Shown piece by piece: positions 41,909 to 50,105 of a stretch of DNA of 64,000 bases (within the stretch, counting starts at the first letter, position 1; every line of letters begins with the position of its first letter). The stretch lies in NCBI RefSeq assembly GCF_900091435.1, contig NZ_FMCS01000001.1, positions 1 to 64,000 of the forward strand, in the 5' to 3' direction. Source of the stretch: Micromonospora chaiyaphumensis (GTDB lineage Bacteria; Actinomycetota; Actinomycetes; Mycobacteriales; Micromonosporaceae). The notes beneath the pieces were generated by a model. The model ran no database searches. It saw nothing but the letters and a program-made list of their open reading frames with translations, and was not told the origin of the DNA. Position numbers and translations under genes: made by a program.

Positions 41909-42955
41909 TCAGGGCCGGTCGACCGCCGGATCAGGGGTGCCGAGGGTGCTGCCCTCGACGAGTTCGCAGGGGAGAAGTCGCTGCTGGAGGCCGCCCGCGC
42001 TGCCGTCGATGACGCCGGTCAGCACCTCGACCGACTGCCGGCCCATCTCCTCGCGGGGGATGCGGAACCCGGTGAACACGATGTCGGTGGGGACGGGGAC
42101 GGTCGGGTCGCCGAGGGTCACGATCGACAGGTCACCGGGCACGGTCAGGCCGCGCCGGCGGGCGGCGGCCTCCAGCGCCACCGCCGTGGCGAAGTCCTCC
42201 ACGAAGGCCGCCGTGCTGCCGTCGGCCAGCAGGTCGTCGAGGGTCGCGTCGGCCGAACCGGGCGCCGCGGACACCTGGCGGGCGCTCTCCGCGGTGGCCG
42301 CGGCGGCGCCGAAACCCTGGCGCCGGTCCTGGGAGGACTCGGCGGTCATGCCCATGCCCACGTAGGTCAGGCGGCGGTGGCCGTGCCGCAGCGCCGTCTC
42401 GACGAGCCGGGCCACCGCCGCGGCGTAGTCGGCGCCGACGTAGGGGACCGGCCCGCCGGCGTCGTCGCGGCGCCCGACGGCGACGTACGGGAATCCGTCA
42501 CCGTTGAGCCGCTGCAGCTCCGCGCCGTCGATCTCGCGCCCGAGCAGGATGCACCCGTCGGCCAGGCGCAGCCGGTTGTCCTGGTGGAAGATGCGTCGCC
42601 GGCCGTCCACGACCGGTGCGCTGGTGAACAGCAGCAGGTCGCAGCCGACCCGCTCGGCGTACTCCTCGATGCCGAGCAGGAACGGGTGGAAGAAGTCCCG
42701 GCTGCCGCTGGGGAAGGCGGGCTCGTAGGTGAAGACGCCGATGATCCGGTTGAACCGCGAGGCGAGCCGGCGCGCCACGGGGTCGGCGGCGTAGCCGGTC
42801 TCGGCGATGACCCGCAGCACGCGGTCCCGGGTCTCCGGGGCGATGCGGACGTCGGCGTCGGTGCGGTTGTTGAGCACCAGCGACACGGTCGCCTGACTGA
42901 CGCCGGCCATCCGCGCGATGTCACGCTGGGTGACACGTCTGAGGGGAGCGGTCAC
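41909..42955 (-). CDS. LacI-family transcriptional repressor
   Basis: A 348-residue LacI regulator. The N-terminal HTH (residues 8-30) reads T-Q-R-D-I-A-R-M-A-G-V-S-Q-A-T-V, with the following hinge, and the periplasmic-binding-type sensor domain fills 65-340. GTG 42955 has GAAGGA upstream. It is the first gene of the minus-strand operon and is transcribed across a promoter with an operator in its leader, so it autoregulates the whole unit. The three 16-bp palindromes between it and the divergent secreted protein are its likely binding sites. Confidence 0.92.
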   Translation of the reverse strand: MTAPLRRVTQRDIARMAGVSQATVSLVLNNRTDADVRIAPETRDRVLRVIAETGYAADPVARRLASRFNRIIGVFTYEPAFPSGSRDFFHPFLLGIEEYAERVGCDLLLFTSAPVVDGRRRIFHQDNRLRLADGCILLGREIDGAELQRLNGDGFPYVAVGRRDDAGGPVPYVGADYAAAVARLVETALRHGHRRLTYVGMGMTAESSQDRRQGFGAAAATAESARQVSAAPGSADATLDDLLADGSTAAFVEDFATAVALEAAARRRGLTVPGDLSIVTLGDPTVPVPTDIVFTGFRIPREEMGRQSVEVLTGVIDGSAGGLQQRLLPCELVEGSTLGTPDPAVDRP

Positions 42956-42974
42956 GTCGGGTCCTTCCGGTGCG

Positions 42975-42990
42975 GCTAATGCGTATTAGC
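42975..42990. promoter_or_regulatory. LacI operator O1
   Basis: GCTAATGCGTATTAGC, near-palindromic, located 20 nt before the LacI start codon and downstream of its promoter, where binding would block elongation. Confidence 0.8.
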
Positions 42991-43007
42991 GCTCGGCGTT
43001 GGGAAGG

Positions 43008-43036
43008 AGCCTGGCGGGTGGTCCGGCGTGTGTCAA
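43008..43036 (-). promoter_or_regulatory. Promoter of the LacI-led operon
   Basis: On the minus strand TTGACA (43036-43031), 17-nt spacer, CAGGCT (43013-43008). O1 lies about 18 nt downstream of the -10. Confidence 0.6.
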
Positions 43037-43074
43037 GAGGTGGCCGGAAGATTTCGGCGCGATGAAACCGCAGG

Positions 43075-43090
43075 AGTAATGCGCATTAGC
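43075..43090. promoter_or_regulatory. LacI operator O2
   Basis: AGTAATGCGCATTAGC, containing the perfect 12-bp palindrome TAATGCGCATTA; one outer half deviates from the GCTAAT consensus. Confidence 0.75.
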
Positions 43091-43152
43091 GATCCGGTCG
43101 GCGGAGGGGGTGCGGGTCATCCGGGCGGATCGCCGCCGCGCCGGGCCGCCTC

Positions 43153-43182
43153 TTGACAGGAGCGCTGCCGAGCGAGCAACAT
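43153..43182 (+). promoter_or_regulatory. Promoter of the secreted GH43-like gene
   Basis: TTGACA (43153-43158), 18-nt spacer, CAACAT (43177-43182). O3 begins 15 nt downstream of the -10. Confidence 0.65.
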
Positions 43183-43197
43183 TCGAGAAACATAGAT

Positions 43198-43213
43198 GCT
43201 AATACGTATTAGC
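43198..43213. promoter_or_regulatory. LacI operator O3
   Basis: GCTAATACGTATTAGC, a perfect 16-bp palindrome, placed in the early transcribed region of the plus-strand gene and 113 nt before its ATG. Confidence 0.85.
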
Positions 43214-43325
43214 ACGGCGACGCCAGGTTGCGTCCGCCGTTCGGTGTCCCCTGTGTTCTTACTGAGAGTCATCCCGCGCTGCTCGCGAACCGTCACCCGA
43301 TCGCACCGACCGAAGAGGAAGCCGC

Positions 43326-44684
43326 ATGACGAAGCCACCCGTCCCGTCCTCCCGGCGCGCCGCCCTGGCCACGGCCGGCGCCGGCCTGCTCGTCGCCGCT
43401 CTGGCCGGCGCCGCACCGGCCGCCGCCGATCCCGGCCTCGACTTCCCGCAGTTCACCTACCAGGGCACCGCGTTCGACAAGAGCACCCTGGCCTACAACC
43501 CGACGAACGAGTTCATCTTCCCGAGCGTCATCCGGGCCGCCGACTACTTCGCCAACCCGCTCGGCACCTACTACCTGTACTACGCGCCGCACGAGCGTCC
43601 CGGCGGCATCGCCCTCGCGTACTCCGACTCGATCGACGGCCCGTGGACCGAGTACACCGCCAACCCCCTGATCAGCAACACCTGGCTGCCGTACTACTCC
43701 ACGGTCAGCCACATCTCCTCGCCGCACGCCGTGTGGATCGAGGGGGAGCGGAAGCTATTCCTCTACTTCCACGGCGAGAACTCGATCACCCGGTACGCGA
43801 CCTCCGACGACGGCATCCACTTCGACTACGGAGGCACCGCGGTCAGCCGGAACGAGACCACCGGCGGTGAGACCTCCTACGCGCGGGTGTTCGAACAGTC
43901 CGTGCCGCGCCTGGGCACCCGGTACCTCATGGTCTTCATGGACAACCCCACCGGCGGGGCGCCCGGCCCCACCGGGCCGGTGTCCCGGCGGATCCGCTGG
44001 GCCGTCTCCAACGACGCGCGCACCTGGACCATGCAGCCCGAACCGATCGTGACCCCGCAGGGCGACGAGGGCCCGAACGCCTCGGGACCGTTCTTCCTGC
44101 GCTGGAACGACCGCAACCTGGTGATCTACCACGCCGCCGACGGCAACATGCACGCCGTGGACGTGGGGGAGGACTTCGACCAGGAGATCCACCTCGGCGT
44201 CGTGCACGACTCGATGACCGCCGCCCCCGACCTCGGCCGCTCGGCCGCGCCGACGTTCTACTTCGACGGCCGGACCGCGCACATGTACTACGAGGCAGGC
44301 GGCCGGCTCACCGCCACCATCGGGCACGCCACCGCCACCCTGCCGAACCCGTTGCCGGCCCGGCAGCTCGACTGCGCCGTGGACCGGCCGGTCCTCTGGC
44401 CGCCGAACCACGAGCTGGTCGACATCAACGTGACCGCGGACCTGCACGACGGCGTCCTCGGCCCGAACGCGTTCACCCTCACCGGCGTGACCGGCGGTGA
44501 CGCCGCCGACGTCAGCGACTTCGTCACCGGTACGCCGGACACGAGCGGGAAGTTGCGGGCCGAGCGGGCCGGCGACGGCGGGGACCGGGTCTACCAGCTC
44601 ACATACGCCGGCCACGACGAGCTCGGCCGGCCGGTCGGCTGCACCGTCACCGTCACCGTCCCGCACGACCAGGGCACCGACTGA
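43326..44684 (+). CDS. Secreted GH43/DUF377-like beta-propeller protein with C-terminal HYR-like domain
   Basis: A 452-residue exported protein. The N-terminus has a twin-arginine-like S-S-R-R-A-A-L-A-T leader, cleavage near residue 35. Residues about 45-345 look like a five-bladed propeller of the GH43/GH32/GH130 type ('Y-Y-L-Y-Y-A-P-H-E', 'A-Y-S-D-S-I-D-G-P-W', 'Y-A-T-S-D-D-G-I-H-F'). The C-terminal domain (about 350-452) has the 'L-W-P-P-N-H-E-L-V-D-I-N-V' and 'T-V-T-V-P-H-D-Q-G' motifs of a HYR-like Ig module found in many secreted proteins. No confident catalytic triad can be assigned. GAGGAA precedes the ATG. Controlled with the sugar operon through the shared LacI sites. Confidence 0.75.
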   Translation: MTKPPVPSSRRAALATAGAGLLVAALAGAAPAAADPGLDFPQFTYQGTAFDKSTLAYNPTNEFIFPSVIRAADYFANPLGTYYLYYAPHERPGGIALAYSDSIDGPWTEYTANPLISNTWLPYYSTVSHISSPHAVWIEGERKLFLYFHGENSITRYATSDDGIHFDYGGTAVSRNETTGGETSYARVFEQSVPRLGTRYLMVFMDNPTGGAPGPTGPVSRRIRWAVSNDARTWTMQPEPIVTPQGDEGPNASGPFFLRWNDRNLVIYHAADGNMHAVDVGEDFDQEIHLGVVHDSMTAAPDLGRSAAPTFYFDGRTAHMYYEAGGRLTATIGHATATLPNPLPARQLDCAVDRPVLWPPNHELVDINVTADLHDGVLGPNAFTLTGVTGGDAADVSDFVTGTPDTSGKLRAERAGDGGDRVYQLTYAGHDELGRPVGCTVTVTVPHDQGTD

Positions 44685-44789
44685 TCCTCCCGCCCGACGA
44701 AGCCGGCCGGCGCCGCTGGGTGCCGCCGGCTCGGGTGGCTGGTGCACCCGGGACTGCGGTGGGCGCGCCCGGCGTGGAGAATGCGCCGC

Positions 44790-46001
44790 GTGCTACGTGA
44801 TCTGGACGGCATCGACTGGGCGTCGTTGACGCACGCCTACGGAAGTGCCGAGGACGTGCCCGCCCTCATCCGCGACCTGCGGTCGTCAGACGCCGAGGTC
44901 CGTGGCGCGGCGATGTACGAGTTGTACGGCAACATCTACCACCAGGGCACCCGCTACGAGGCCAGCGCGCTCGCCGTCCCGTTCCTGCTGGAGCTGGTGG
45001 CCGACCCCACCACGCCGGCCCGGCACGAGGTCATCCAGCTGCTCTCCTGCCTCGCTGTCGGTTACTCGCCGTACCACATACCCGCCGGCGGTTTCCCCGT
45101 CGGGAGCCTCCGCAACGACCTGGCCCAGGTCCCCGAGGAGACCTGGCGCCGCTGGTCGCAGGCGATGAGGGACTGGTACGAGGTCGTCCGTACCGGGCAG
45201 CGGCAGCCTCCTCCGCTCACCAGGTCCGAGCTGCGCCTGATCGAGCGCCGGTACGCCCTCGCCACGTACGACGCCGTCCGGGCCGGCGTCCCGCTGCTGT
45301 CGGCCTGCCTGACCGACGCGGACGCCCAGGTGGTGGGGGAGGCTATCCATGCTCTGGCCTGGTTCTCGGAGGAGTGGGCGTCGATCCGCCCGCGCCTGCT
45401 GGTCATCGCCTCCGACGACCAGCGTCCGGCGTCGATCGTGGGCGGGGCGCTGATCGCGCTGGGGCTGGTCGGCGGTGCGTTGACGCAGCCGGTCGCGGAC
45501 CTGCTCGACCGGAACCTTGCCGGCCCAGATCCCGACCTGAGATGGGCGGCCGCCGTGGCGTGGGCGCAGCTGGGCGGTGCGCAGGTGCCGGGCCCGGCGA
45601 TAGCCGAGCTACGCCGATGGGCCGTCGATCGCCGACCGGACGCCGCGGAGACGATCTGGGGTGCGAGCCCCAGCCACGTGGCACTCGAGGTGCTCGACGC
45701 CTTCGCCGCACCGGTGGCCGGGGAGGTGCGGTCGGACCTCGTCGCGGCGGCGCTCGCCGAGCAACCCACGTCGAACTGGCACAACCATTTCAACGTGGTG
45801 CTGGCGCGCGCGTTCCCGCGGATGGAGCCGGATCACCGCCGCGGCTTCGCGGAACTGACGGCGGCGCAGCGGGCCGTGGTCGCCTGGCTCATCGACAACC
45901 CGCAGGTGTTCGGCCCCTCGGGGCCGCAGGGCCCGCTCCGCCAACACGGCCTGCCGACGACCCACGAGGCGCTACGGGCCTACGCCGGCCAGGACGGGTG
46001 A
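44790..46001 (+). CDS. HEAT-repeat protein
   Basis: A 403-residue helical protein with several HEAT-like repeats (for example 'V-P-A-L-I-R-D-L-R-S-S-D-A-E-V-R-G-A-A' at the start, and 'A-D-L-L-D-R-N-L-A-G-P-D-P-D-L-R-W-A-A-A' later). HEAT proteins are protein-binding scaffolds; no enzymatic residues are seen. GTG 44790 is preferred because GAGAAT lies 7 nt upstream in leaderless geometry; an in-frame ATG at 44781 is the alternative. No ribosome-binding site precedes either. The gene is isolated between the GH43-like gene and the two decayed genes. Confidence 0.75.
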   Translation: MLRDLDGIDWASLTHAYGSAEDVPALIRDLRSSDAEVRGAAMYELYGNIYHQGTRYEASALAVPFLLELVADPTTPARHEVIQLLSCLAVGYSPYHIPAGGFPVGSLRNDLAQVPEETWRRWSQAMRDWYEVVRTGQRQPPPLTRSELRLIERRYALATYDAVRAGVPLLSACLTDADAQVVGEAIHALAWFSEEWASIRPRLLVIASDDQRPASIVGGALIALGLVGGALTQPVADLLDRNLAGPDPDLRWAAAVAWAQLGGAQVPGPAIAELRRWAVDRRPDAAETIWGASPSHVALEVLDAFAAPVAGEVRSDLVAAALAEQPTSNWHNHFNVVLARAFPRMEPDHRRGFAELTAAQRAVVAWLIDNPQVFGPSGPQGPLRQHGLPTTHEALRAYAGQDG

Positions 46002-46061
46002 CGGACACCGAAGGGGTCCGAAGTCTTGATCGCCGCCTGGTCTGTTGATTGGCTGGCCGGC

Positions 46062-46349
46062 ATGACCGGACTCGGACCCGTCGCCTGGCCGCCCGAGCCG
46101 ATCCGGACCGAGCGGCTCGTGCTCCGTGGAGCCGAGGCCCGGGACCGTGCGGCGTTCATCGAGCTGCTGGCGTCCGACTGGTTCGACACCGTCCTGCCCG
46201 GCGAGCCGGTGGTGCTCACCACCCAGACCGCCAACGCGGCTTCGATGCGCCTCGCCGCGAAGCTGGGGTTCACCGAGGTGGAGCGGTTCCAGGCCTGGGA
46301 CGCCGAGCAGTGGCTCGGCCTCCGGCCCCCGGTCACGCCGTCCAAGTGA
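46062..46349 (+). pseudogene. GNAT acetyltransferase with internal deletion
   Basis: The frame encodes 95 residues: an N-terminal GNAT strand and helix ('I-R-T-E-R-L-V-L-R') directly followed by the C-terminal acetyl-CoA half ('T-A-N-A-A-S-M-R-L-A-A-K-L-G-F-T-E-V'). A normal GNAT of this type has about 160-180 residues; the middle strands and the R/Q-x-x-G-x-G/A pyrophosphate loop are missing. The reading frame is kept, so it is a deletion derivative unlikely to bind acetyl-CoA. Confidence 0.7.
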
Positions 46350-46378
46350 GTCCGGCGCCGGCCCCTATGATCATCGGC

Positions 46379-46581
46379 ATGGCAACGCGGCTTAACCCAA
46401 GACGGTGAAGAACCGCGTCCACGTCGACCTCGCCACCACCTCGGCGGCCCATCAGGCGGAGCTGATCACCCGCCTCAAGGATCTCGGGGCGACACCCGCC
46501 GACGTGGGCCAGGGCGACGTCCCCTGGACGGTCCTGGCCGACCCGGAAGGCAACGAATTCTGCCTTCTCACCCCAGCCTGA
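46379..46581 (+). pseudogene. VOC-family gene remnant with fused ends
   Basis: From 46396 the frame reads P-K-T-V-K-N-R-V-H-V-D-L-A and ends L-A-D-P-E-G-N-E-F-C-L-L-T-P-A, the last 60 or so residues of a VOC (glyoxalase) protein. In-frame TAA at 46393-46395 lies just before the homologous part, so the front of that gene is gone. In another frame an ATG at 46379 begins M-A-T-R-L-N-P, typical of PhnB-like VOC proteins, and is cut off at the same point. Together this looks like a deletion joining two VOC-like ends. Confidence 0.65.
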
Positions 46582-46606
46582 CCGACCTCCGGGGCGGCGC
46601 GGGATG

Positions 46607-47266
46607 TCAGCCCAGGACCGTCGCCGAGCGCCCTTCGTCGACCGCGTACGCGCCTGCCGAGATCGCGCCGAGGCTCGTGGGGTGGAGAGTCAGCGAGACG
46701 ACGCCGCCGGGCAGTACCCGCGAGCTCTCGTCGACGGTTGTGAACGTCGCGGGCGCCGACCCGTCCGGGAACAGGCGCTTCCCGGTGCCGACGACGACCG
46801 GGTACTGGAGCAGCCGATAGACGTCGACGAGGCCCGCCTGGTGCAGCGTCTGCACGAGTTTCCAGCTGCCGTGCACCTGGAGTTCCTGGCCGGGGAGTTC
46901 CTTGAGGCGGCGCACCTCGTCGGCCACGTCACCGCGTAGGACCGTCGTCGGGCTCCAGTCGGCCTCATCGTCGGTCAGCGTCGAGCTGACGACGTACTTC
47001 GGCAGCGTGTTGAGCTTGGCGGCGATCAGGTCGTCAGGGTCGGTGACCTTCGGCCAGTACCCGCCGAGCAGGCCGAAGCTGGTGCGGCCGAAGAGGAACG
47101 CGTCGGCCTCACGGAACCAGCTCTGGACCACCTCGTCGGTGTGCGTCGAGGCGTGCGGCACGAGCCACCCGCCCCGGTCGAAGCCGCCGGAGCGGTCCTC
47201 GTCGGGGTTTCCGGGTCCTTGCATGACGCCGTCGAGACTGACGAAGGTGTTGACGCTGAGCAGCAC
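46607..47266 (-). CDS. Dihydrofolate reductase-family (RibD-C-like) protein
   Basis: A 219-residue protein of the dihydrofolate reductase-like superfamily (RibD C-terminal type). Features: 'V-N-T-F-V-S-L-D-G-V-M-Q' opening, 'F-L-F-G-R-T-S-F-G' and 'Y-V-V-S-S-T-L', 'L-Q-V-H-G-S-W-K-L-V' and 'V-V-V-G-T-G-K-R-L-F' with the nucleotide-binding glycines. Actinomycetes have many such paralogues; the substrate is unknown, and it is not folA. GTG 47266 has GGGGGAG upstream. It lies 58 nt after the AraC gene in the same direction. Confidence 0.85.
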   Translation of the reverse strand: MLLSVNTFVSLDGVMQGPGNPDEDRSGGFDRGGWLVPHASTHTDEVVQSWFREADAFLFGRTSFGLLGGYWPKVTDPDDLIAAKLNTLPKYVVSSTLTDDEADWSPTTVLRGDVADEVRRLKELPGQELQVHGSWKLVQTLHQAGLVDVYRLLQYPVVVGTGKRLFPDGSAPATFTTVDESSRVLPGGVVSLTLHPTSLGAISAGAYAVDEGRSATVLG

Positions 47267-47324
47267 AGTTCTCCCCCTGAATTTGGGTCGCGGACAGCCG
47301 GCCGGGCCGGTCGGCAGACGGACG

Positions 47325-48071
47325 CTAGCTGCCGGGCCCCGGGTGGGTCTTGTACAGGAACGACATCGCCGCGAAGCCGCCCGCCTGCAGCTCGCGTGCG
47401 GTGCACCCGACGTAGCGACGCAGCGCACGCGCGAGGTGGGCCTGGTCGAAGTACCCCAACGTCTCGACGACCGGGTGCCAGTCAAGGCCGTCGCGCAGCA
47501 TCGTTGCTGCGGCGTTCGCGCGGTCGATCTGGCGCACCGCGGTCCGCGACAGCCCGGTGACCGCTCGGTAGCGACGCTGCAGGGTGCGCTCGGTCGGGCT
47601 GGCTCCGGACCGCCCGGTGACCTGCTCCCCGTCGCCGAGATGCGATGGCACCAGCAGACCCGCGTCCTGCAGGCGCCGCACGAGGTGCTCGACGTTCTCA
47701 AACGTCGGCGCCTCCCACCCCTCACCGCCGATGACGATCCGGCCCGATTCCGTCACTGGGAACGACACGTATCCGTCAACGACCGAGGCGCCGGGGTGCG
47801 GCCGAAGGACCGCGCCGAAGGCGAACCGGACACCGAGGAACTCGGTGTCCGGCGGGACCGGCGCCGTGGTCGCCCTGGTCTCCGGCCCGCGCAGGCCGGC
47901 GTGGAGGCGTCCCTGCGTCCGCGACAGGACTAGTTGCCAGCAGGTGCGTGCTGCCGACGTCATCGTCTCCTCGGCGCCGGAGCGGGTGCGCCAGACGCGG
48001 TCGACAAGGCTCCCGTCGATCTCGGTGTCGCGATGCTCGAACCGCAAGCCCACGTTCTCCTCCGTCGTCAC
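47325..48071 (-). CDS. AraC-family transcriptional regulator
   Basis: A 248-residue regulator with an N-terminal effector domain of about 150 residues rich in beta strands and a C-terminal AraC HTH (about 150-240). The first HTH helices are 'T-E-R-T-L-Q-R-R-Y-R-A-V-T-G-L-S' and the second 'V-E-T-L-G-Y-F-D-Q-A-H-L-A-R-A-L-R-R'. GTG 48071 is preferred; a frame upstream to 48128 lacks a ribosome-binding site. It is immediately upstream of the DHFR-like gene and probably controls it. Confidence 0.78.
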   Translation of the reverse strand: MTTEENVGLRFEHRDTEIDGSLVDRVWRTRSGAEETMTSAARTCWQLVLSRTQGRLHAGLRGPETRATTAPVPPDTEFLGVRFAFGAVLRPHPGASVVDGYVSFPVTESGRIVIGGEGWEAPTFENVEHLVRRLQDAGLLVPSHLGDGEQVTGRSGASPTERTLQRRYRAVTGLSRTAVRQIDRANAAATMLRDGLDWHPVVETLGYFDQAHLARALRRYVGCTARELQAGGFAAMSFLYKTHPGPGS

Positions 48072-48152
48072 CTGCCGAGATTCCCCGCCGAGGCTACCGA
48101 CGTCGACCGTCAGGTCCGCCACGACCACCGAGCGCCTGCGTCGATGCGGGCC

Positions 48153-49385
48153 CTAGCCGGATCGCAGCGCGTCGAGCGGCACGCCGGGGTCGGCGAGCCG
48201 GTCGAGGTCGACCGGGTCGGGCGACGTGACGAGCCGCCGGATCGACGGGACGACGTCCCACACGTTGACGTTCATGCCGGCGAGCACCCGTCCGCCGGCG
48301 GTCCAGAAGGCGATGAACTCCCGCTTGGCCACGTCGCCCCGGACGACGACCCGGTCGAACGCCCCGGGCGGGGCGTGCCCGACGTACTCCATGCCCAGGT
48401 CGTACTGGTCGGTGTAGAAGTAGGGCAGGTTGTCGTAGCTGACCGGCTGGCCGAGCATCGCCCGGGCCGCCGCCGGACCCCCGTTCAGGGCGTTGGCCCA
48501 GTGCTCGACGCGCAGGTGCCGGCGCAGCAGGGGATGGTAGGCGTTGGCGACGTCACCGGCGGCGTGGATGTCCGGATCGGCGGTGCGCAGGGACGCGTCG
48601 ACGACGATCCCGTTGTCGACGGTGAGACCCGCGTCCGTGGCCAGTTCGGTGTTCGGCCGCACGCCCACGGCGACCACCACCGAGTCGGCGGGCAGGTCGG
48701 TGCCGTCGGCCAGCAGGACCGAGGAGACGCGACCGGTCCCGCGGATCTCCCGGACCTCGGCGTCGAAGTGGAAGGTGACGCCGTGGTCCCGGTGCAGGTT
48801 GGCGAACACCCGGGCGATCTCGTCGCCGAGCACCCGGCGCAACGGCAGGGCGGCCGTTTCGACGACGTCGACGGTGGCGCCGCGCTGCCGGGCCGCCGCG
48901 GCGACCTCCAGGCCGATCCACCCCGCGCCGACGATCACGAGGCGCGCGCCCTCGACCAGCGCCGCGGCGATGCGACGGCTGTCGGCGAGGGTACGCAGCC
49001 GCAGCACCCCGGCCAGGCCGACGCCGGGCGCCGCGAGGTCGCGGGGCGTGGCGCCGGTGGCCAGCAGCAGCTTGTCGTAATGGCTGTCCATGCCGTCGGC
49101 GAGGCGGACCCGCCGGGCGGAACGGTCGACGGCGACGGCGCGGGTGTCGGTGCGCAGGTCGACGTCGTGCTCGGCGTACCACCCGGCGTCGTGCACGAAC
49201 ACGCTGTCGGGCTCGGCGCGGCCGGTCAGCAGACCCTTGGACAGCGGTGGCCGCTCGTACGGTCGATCGGGCTCGTCGCCGATCACCACGATGCCGCCGT
49301 CGAAGCCCTCCTCCCGCAGCGTCTGCGCGGCCCGTGCGCCGGCGAGCCCGGCGCCCACGATCACGAACGTGCCGGTGTTCGACAT
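48153..49385 (-). CDS. FAD/NAD(P)-dependent oxidoreductase (ferredoxin-reductase type)
   Basis: A 410-residue flavoprotein of the rubredoxin/ferredoxin reductase (BphA4-like) group. FAD fold 'V-I-V-G-A-G-L-A-G-A-R-A-A' is at residues 8-20 and the NAD(P) fold 'V-I-V-G-A-G-W-I-G-L-E-V-A-A' at about 146-159, with a 'D-I-H-A-A-G-D-V-A' motif near 275. It would pass electrons from NAD(P)H to a ferredoxin or oxygenase; none is adjacent. ATG 49385 follows AGGGAG. The upstream gene is folE, 20 nt away, so the two are co-transcribed. Confidence 0.88.
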   Translation of the reverse strand: MSNTGTFVIVGAGLAGARAAQTLREEGFDGGIVVIGDEPDRPYERPPLSKGLLTGRAEPDSVFVHDAGWYAEHDVDLRTDTRAVAVDRSARRVRLADGMDSHYDKLLLATGATPRDLAAPGVGLAGVLRLRTLADSRRIAAALVEGARLVIVGAGWIGLEVAAAARQRGATVDVVETAALPLRRVLGDEIARVFANLHRDHGVTFHFDAEVREIRGTGRVSSVLLADGTDLPADSVVVAVGVRPNTELATDAGLTVDNGIVVDASLRTADPDIHAAGDVANAYHPLLRRHLRVEHWANALNGGPAAARAMLGQPVSYDNLPYFYTDQYDLGMEYVGHAPPGAFDRVVVRGDVAKREFIAFWTAGGRVLAGMNVNVWDVVPSIRRLVTSPDPVDLDRLADPGVPLDALRSG

Positions 49386-49405
49386 CGGTGCGCTCCCTTC
49401 GTCGA

Positions 49406-50002
49406 TCAGCGGGGACCGACCCCGGTCAGGGTGAAGAACTCGGCGCGCGAGCGGTGGTCGTCGCGCAGGGTGCCGAGCAGGGTGGACGTGATGGTGCTGC
49501 TGCCGACGGCCTGCACACCGCGCAGCGTCATGCACAGGTGTTCGGCCTCGATGACCACGCCGACGCCGCGGGGGCGGAGCTGGCCCGTCAGCCAGTCGGC
49601 GATCTGTTTGGTCAGGCGTTCCTGGACCTGCGGGCCGTGGGCGAACAGTTCGACCACCCGGGCCAGCTTGGACAGTCCGAGGATGCGCTCGCCGGGCAGG
49701 TAGCCGACGTGCGCGACGCCGACGAACGGCAGCAGGTGGTGTTCGCAGACCGACCGGATCGGGATGGCCCGGGCCAGCACCAGTTCGTCGTACCCCTCGT
49801 CGTTGTCGAAGGTGGTCAGCTGGAACTCGCGCGGGGTGAGCAGTTCGGCGTAGGCGCGGGCCATCCGGCCCGGGGTGTCGGCGAGCCCGTCGGCGGAGAG
49901 GTCCACGCCGAGCGCGGTCAGGAACTCCGCGGCCGCGCGTTCGGCGGCGGCCGGGTCCCGGCGGGGACGCTGGTGCTGCACTCGCAGCGCGCTGACACTC
50001 AC
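49406..50002 (-). CDS. folE: GTP cyclohydrolase I
   Basis: A 198-residue FolE/GCYH-IA enzyme, which converts GTP to 7,8-dihydroneopterin triphosphate, the entry to folate and pterin cofactors. Zinc ligands C86, H89 (S-V-C-E-H-H-L-L-P-F) and C157 (E-H-L-C-M-T-L-R-G) are present, with the 'S-K-L-A-R' and 'Q-E-R-L-T' active-site stretches. GTG 50002 is the first plausible start; GGGGGT lies 6 nt upstream. It faces the regulator at 50106 across a 103-nt region. A second folE copy elsewhere for housekeeping folate is possible. Confidence 0.95.
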   Translation of the reverse strand: MSVSALRVQHQRPRRDPAAAERAAAEFLTALGVDLSADGLADTPGRMARAYAELLTPREFQLTTFDNDEGYDELVLARAIPIRSVCEHHLLPFVGVAHVGYLPGERILGLSKLARVVELFAHGPQVQERLTKQIADWLTGQLRPRGVGVVIEAEHLCMTLRGVQAVGSSTITSTLLGTLRDDHRSRAEFFTLTGVGPR

Positions 50003-50016
50003 TCGGACCCCCAGGG

Positions 50017-50099
50017 ATTTTAACCAACGGTCATTGGTGATAGCGATCATGCTGCCCCACCCCGCACCGAATTTCAATAGCCCGCGTTGGTGATAACCT
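50017..50099. promoter_or_regulatory. Divergent folE / regulator control region with repeated TTGGTGATA
   Basis: TTGGTGATA occurs twice (50034-50042 and 50087-50095). The first copy is also one arm of an inverted repeat ACCAA-N6-TTGGT (50023-50038). On the minus strand TAAAAT (50022-50017) is a possible -10 for folE next to this site; TAACCT (50094-50099) is a -10 ending 6 nt before the regulator ATG and overlaps the second copy. Confidence 0.6.
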
Positions 50100-50105
50100 C
50101 TCGCC

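Noticed and set aside
39089..42979. 1,296-codon plus-strand frame across the sugar operon
   Set aside because: Antisense to four recognisable genes and of low-complexity composition.
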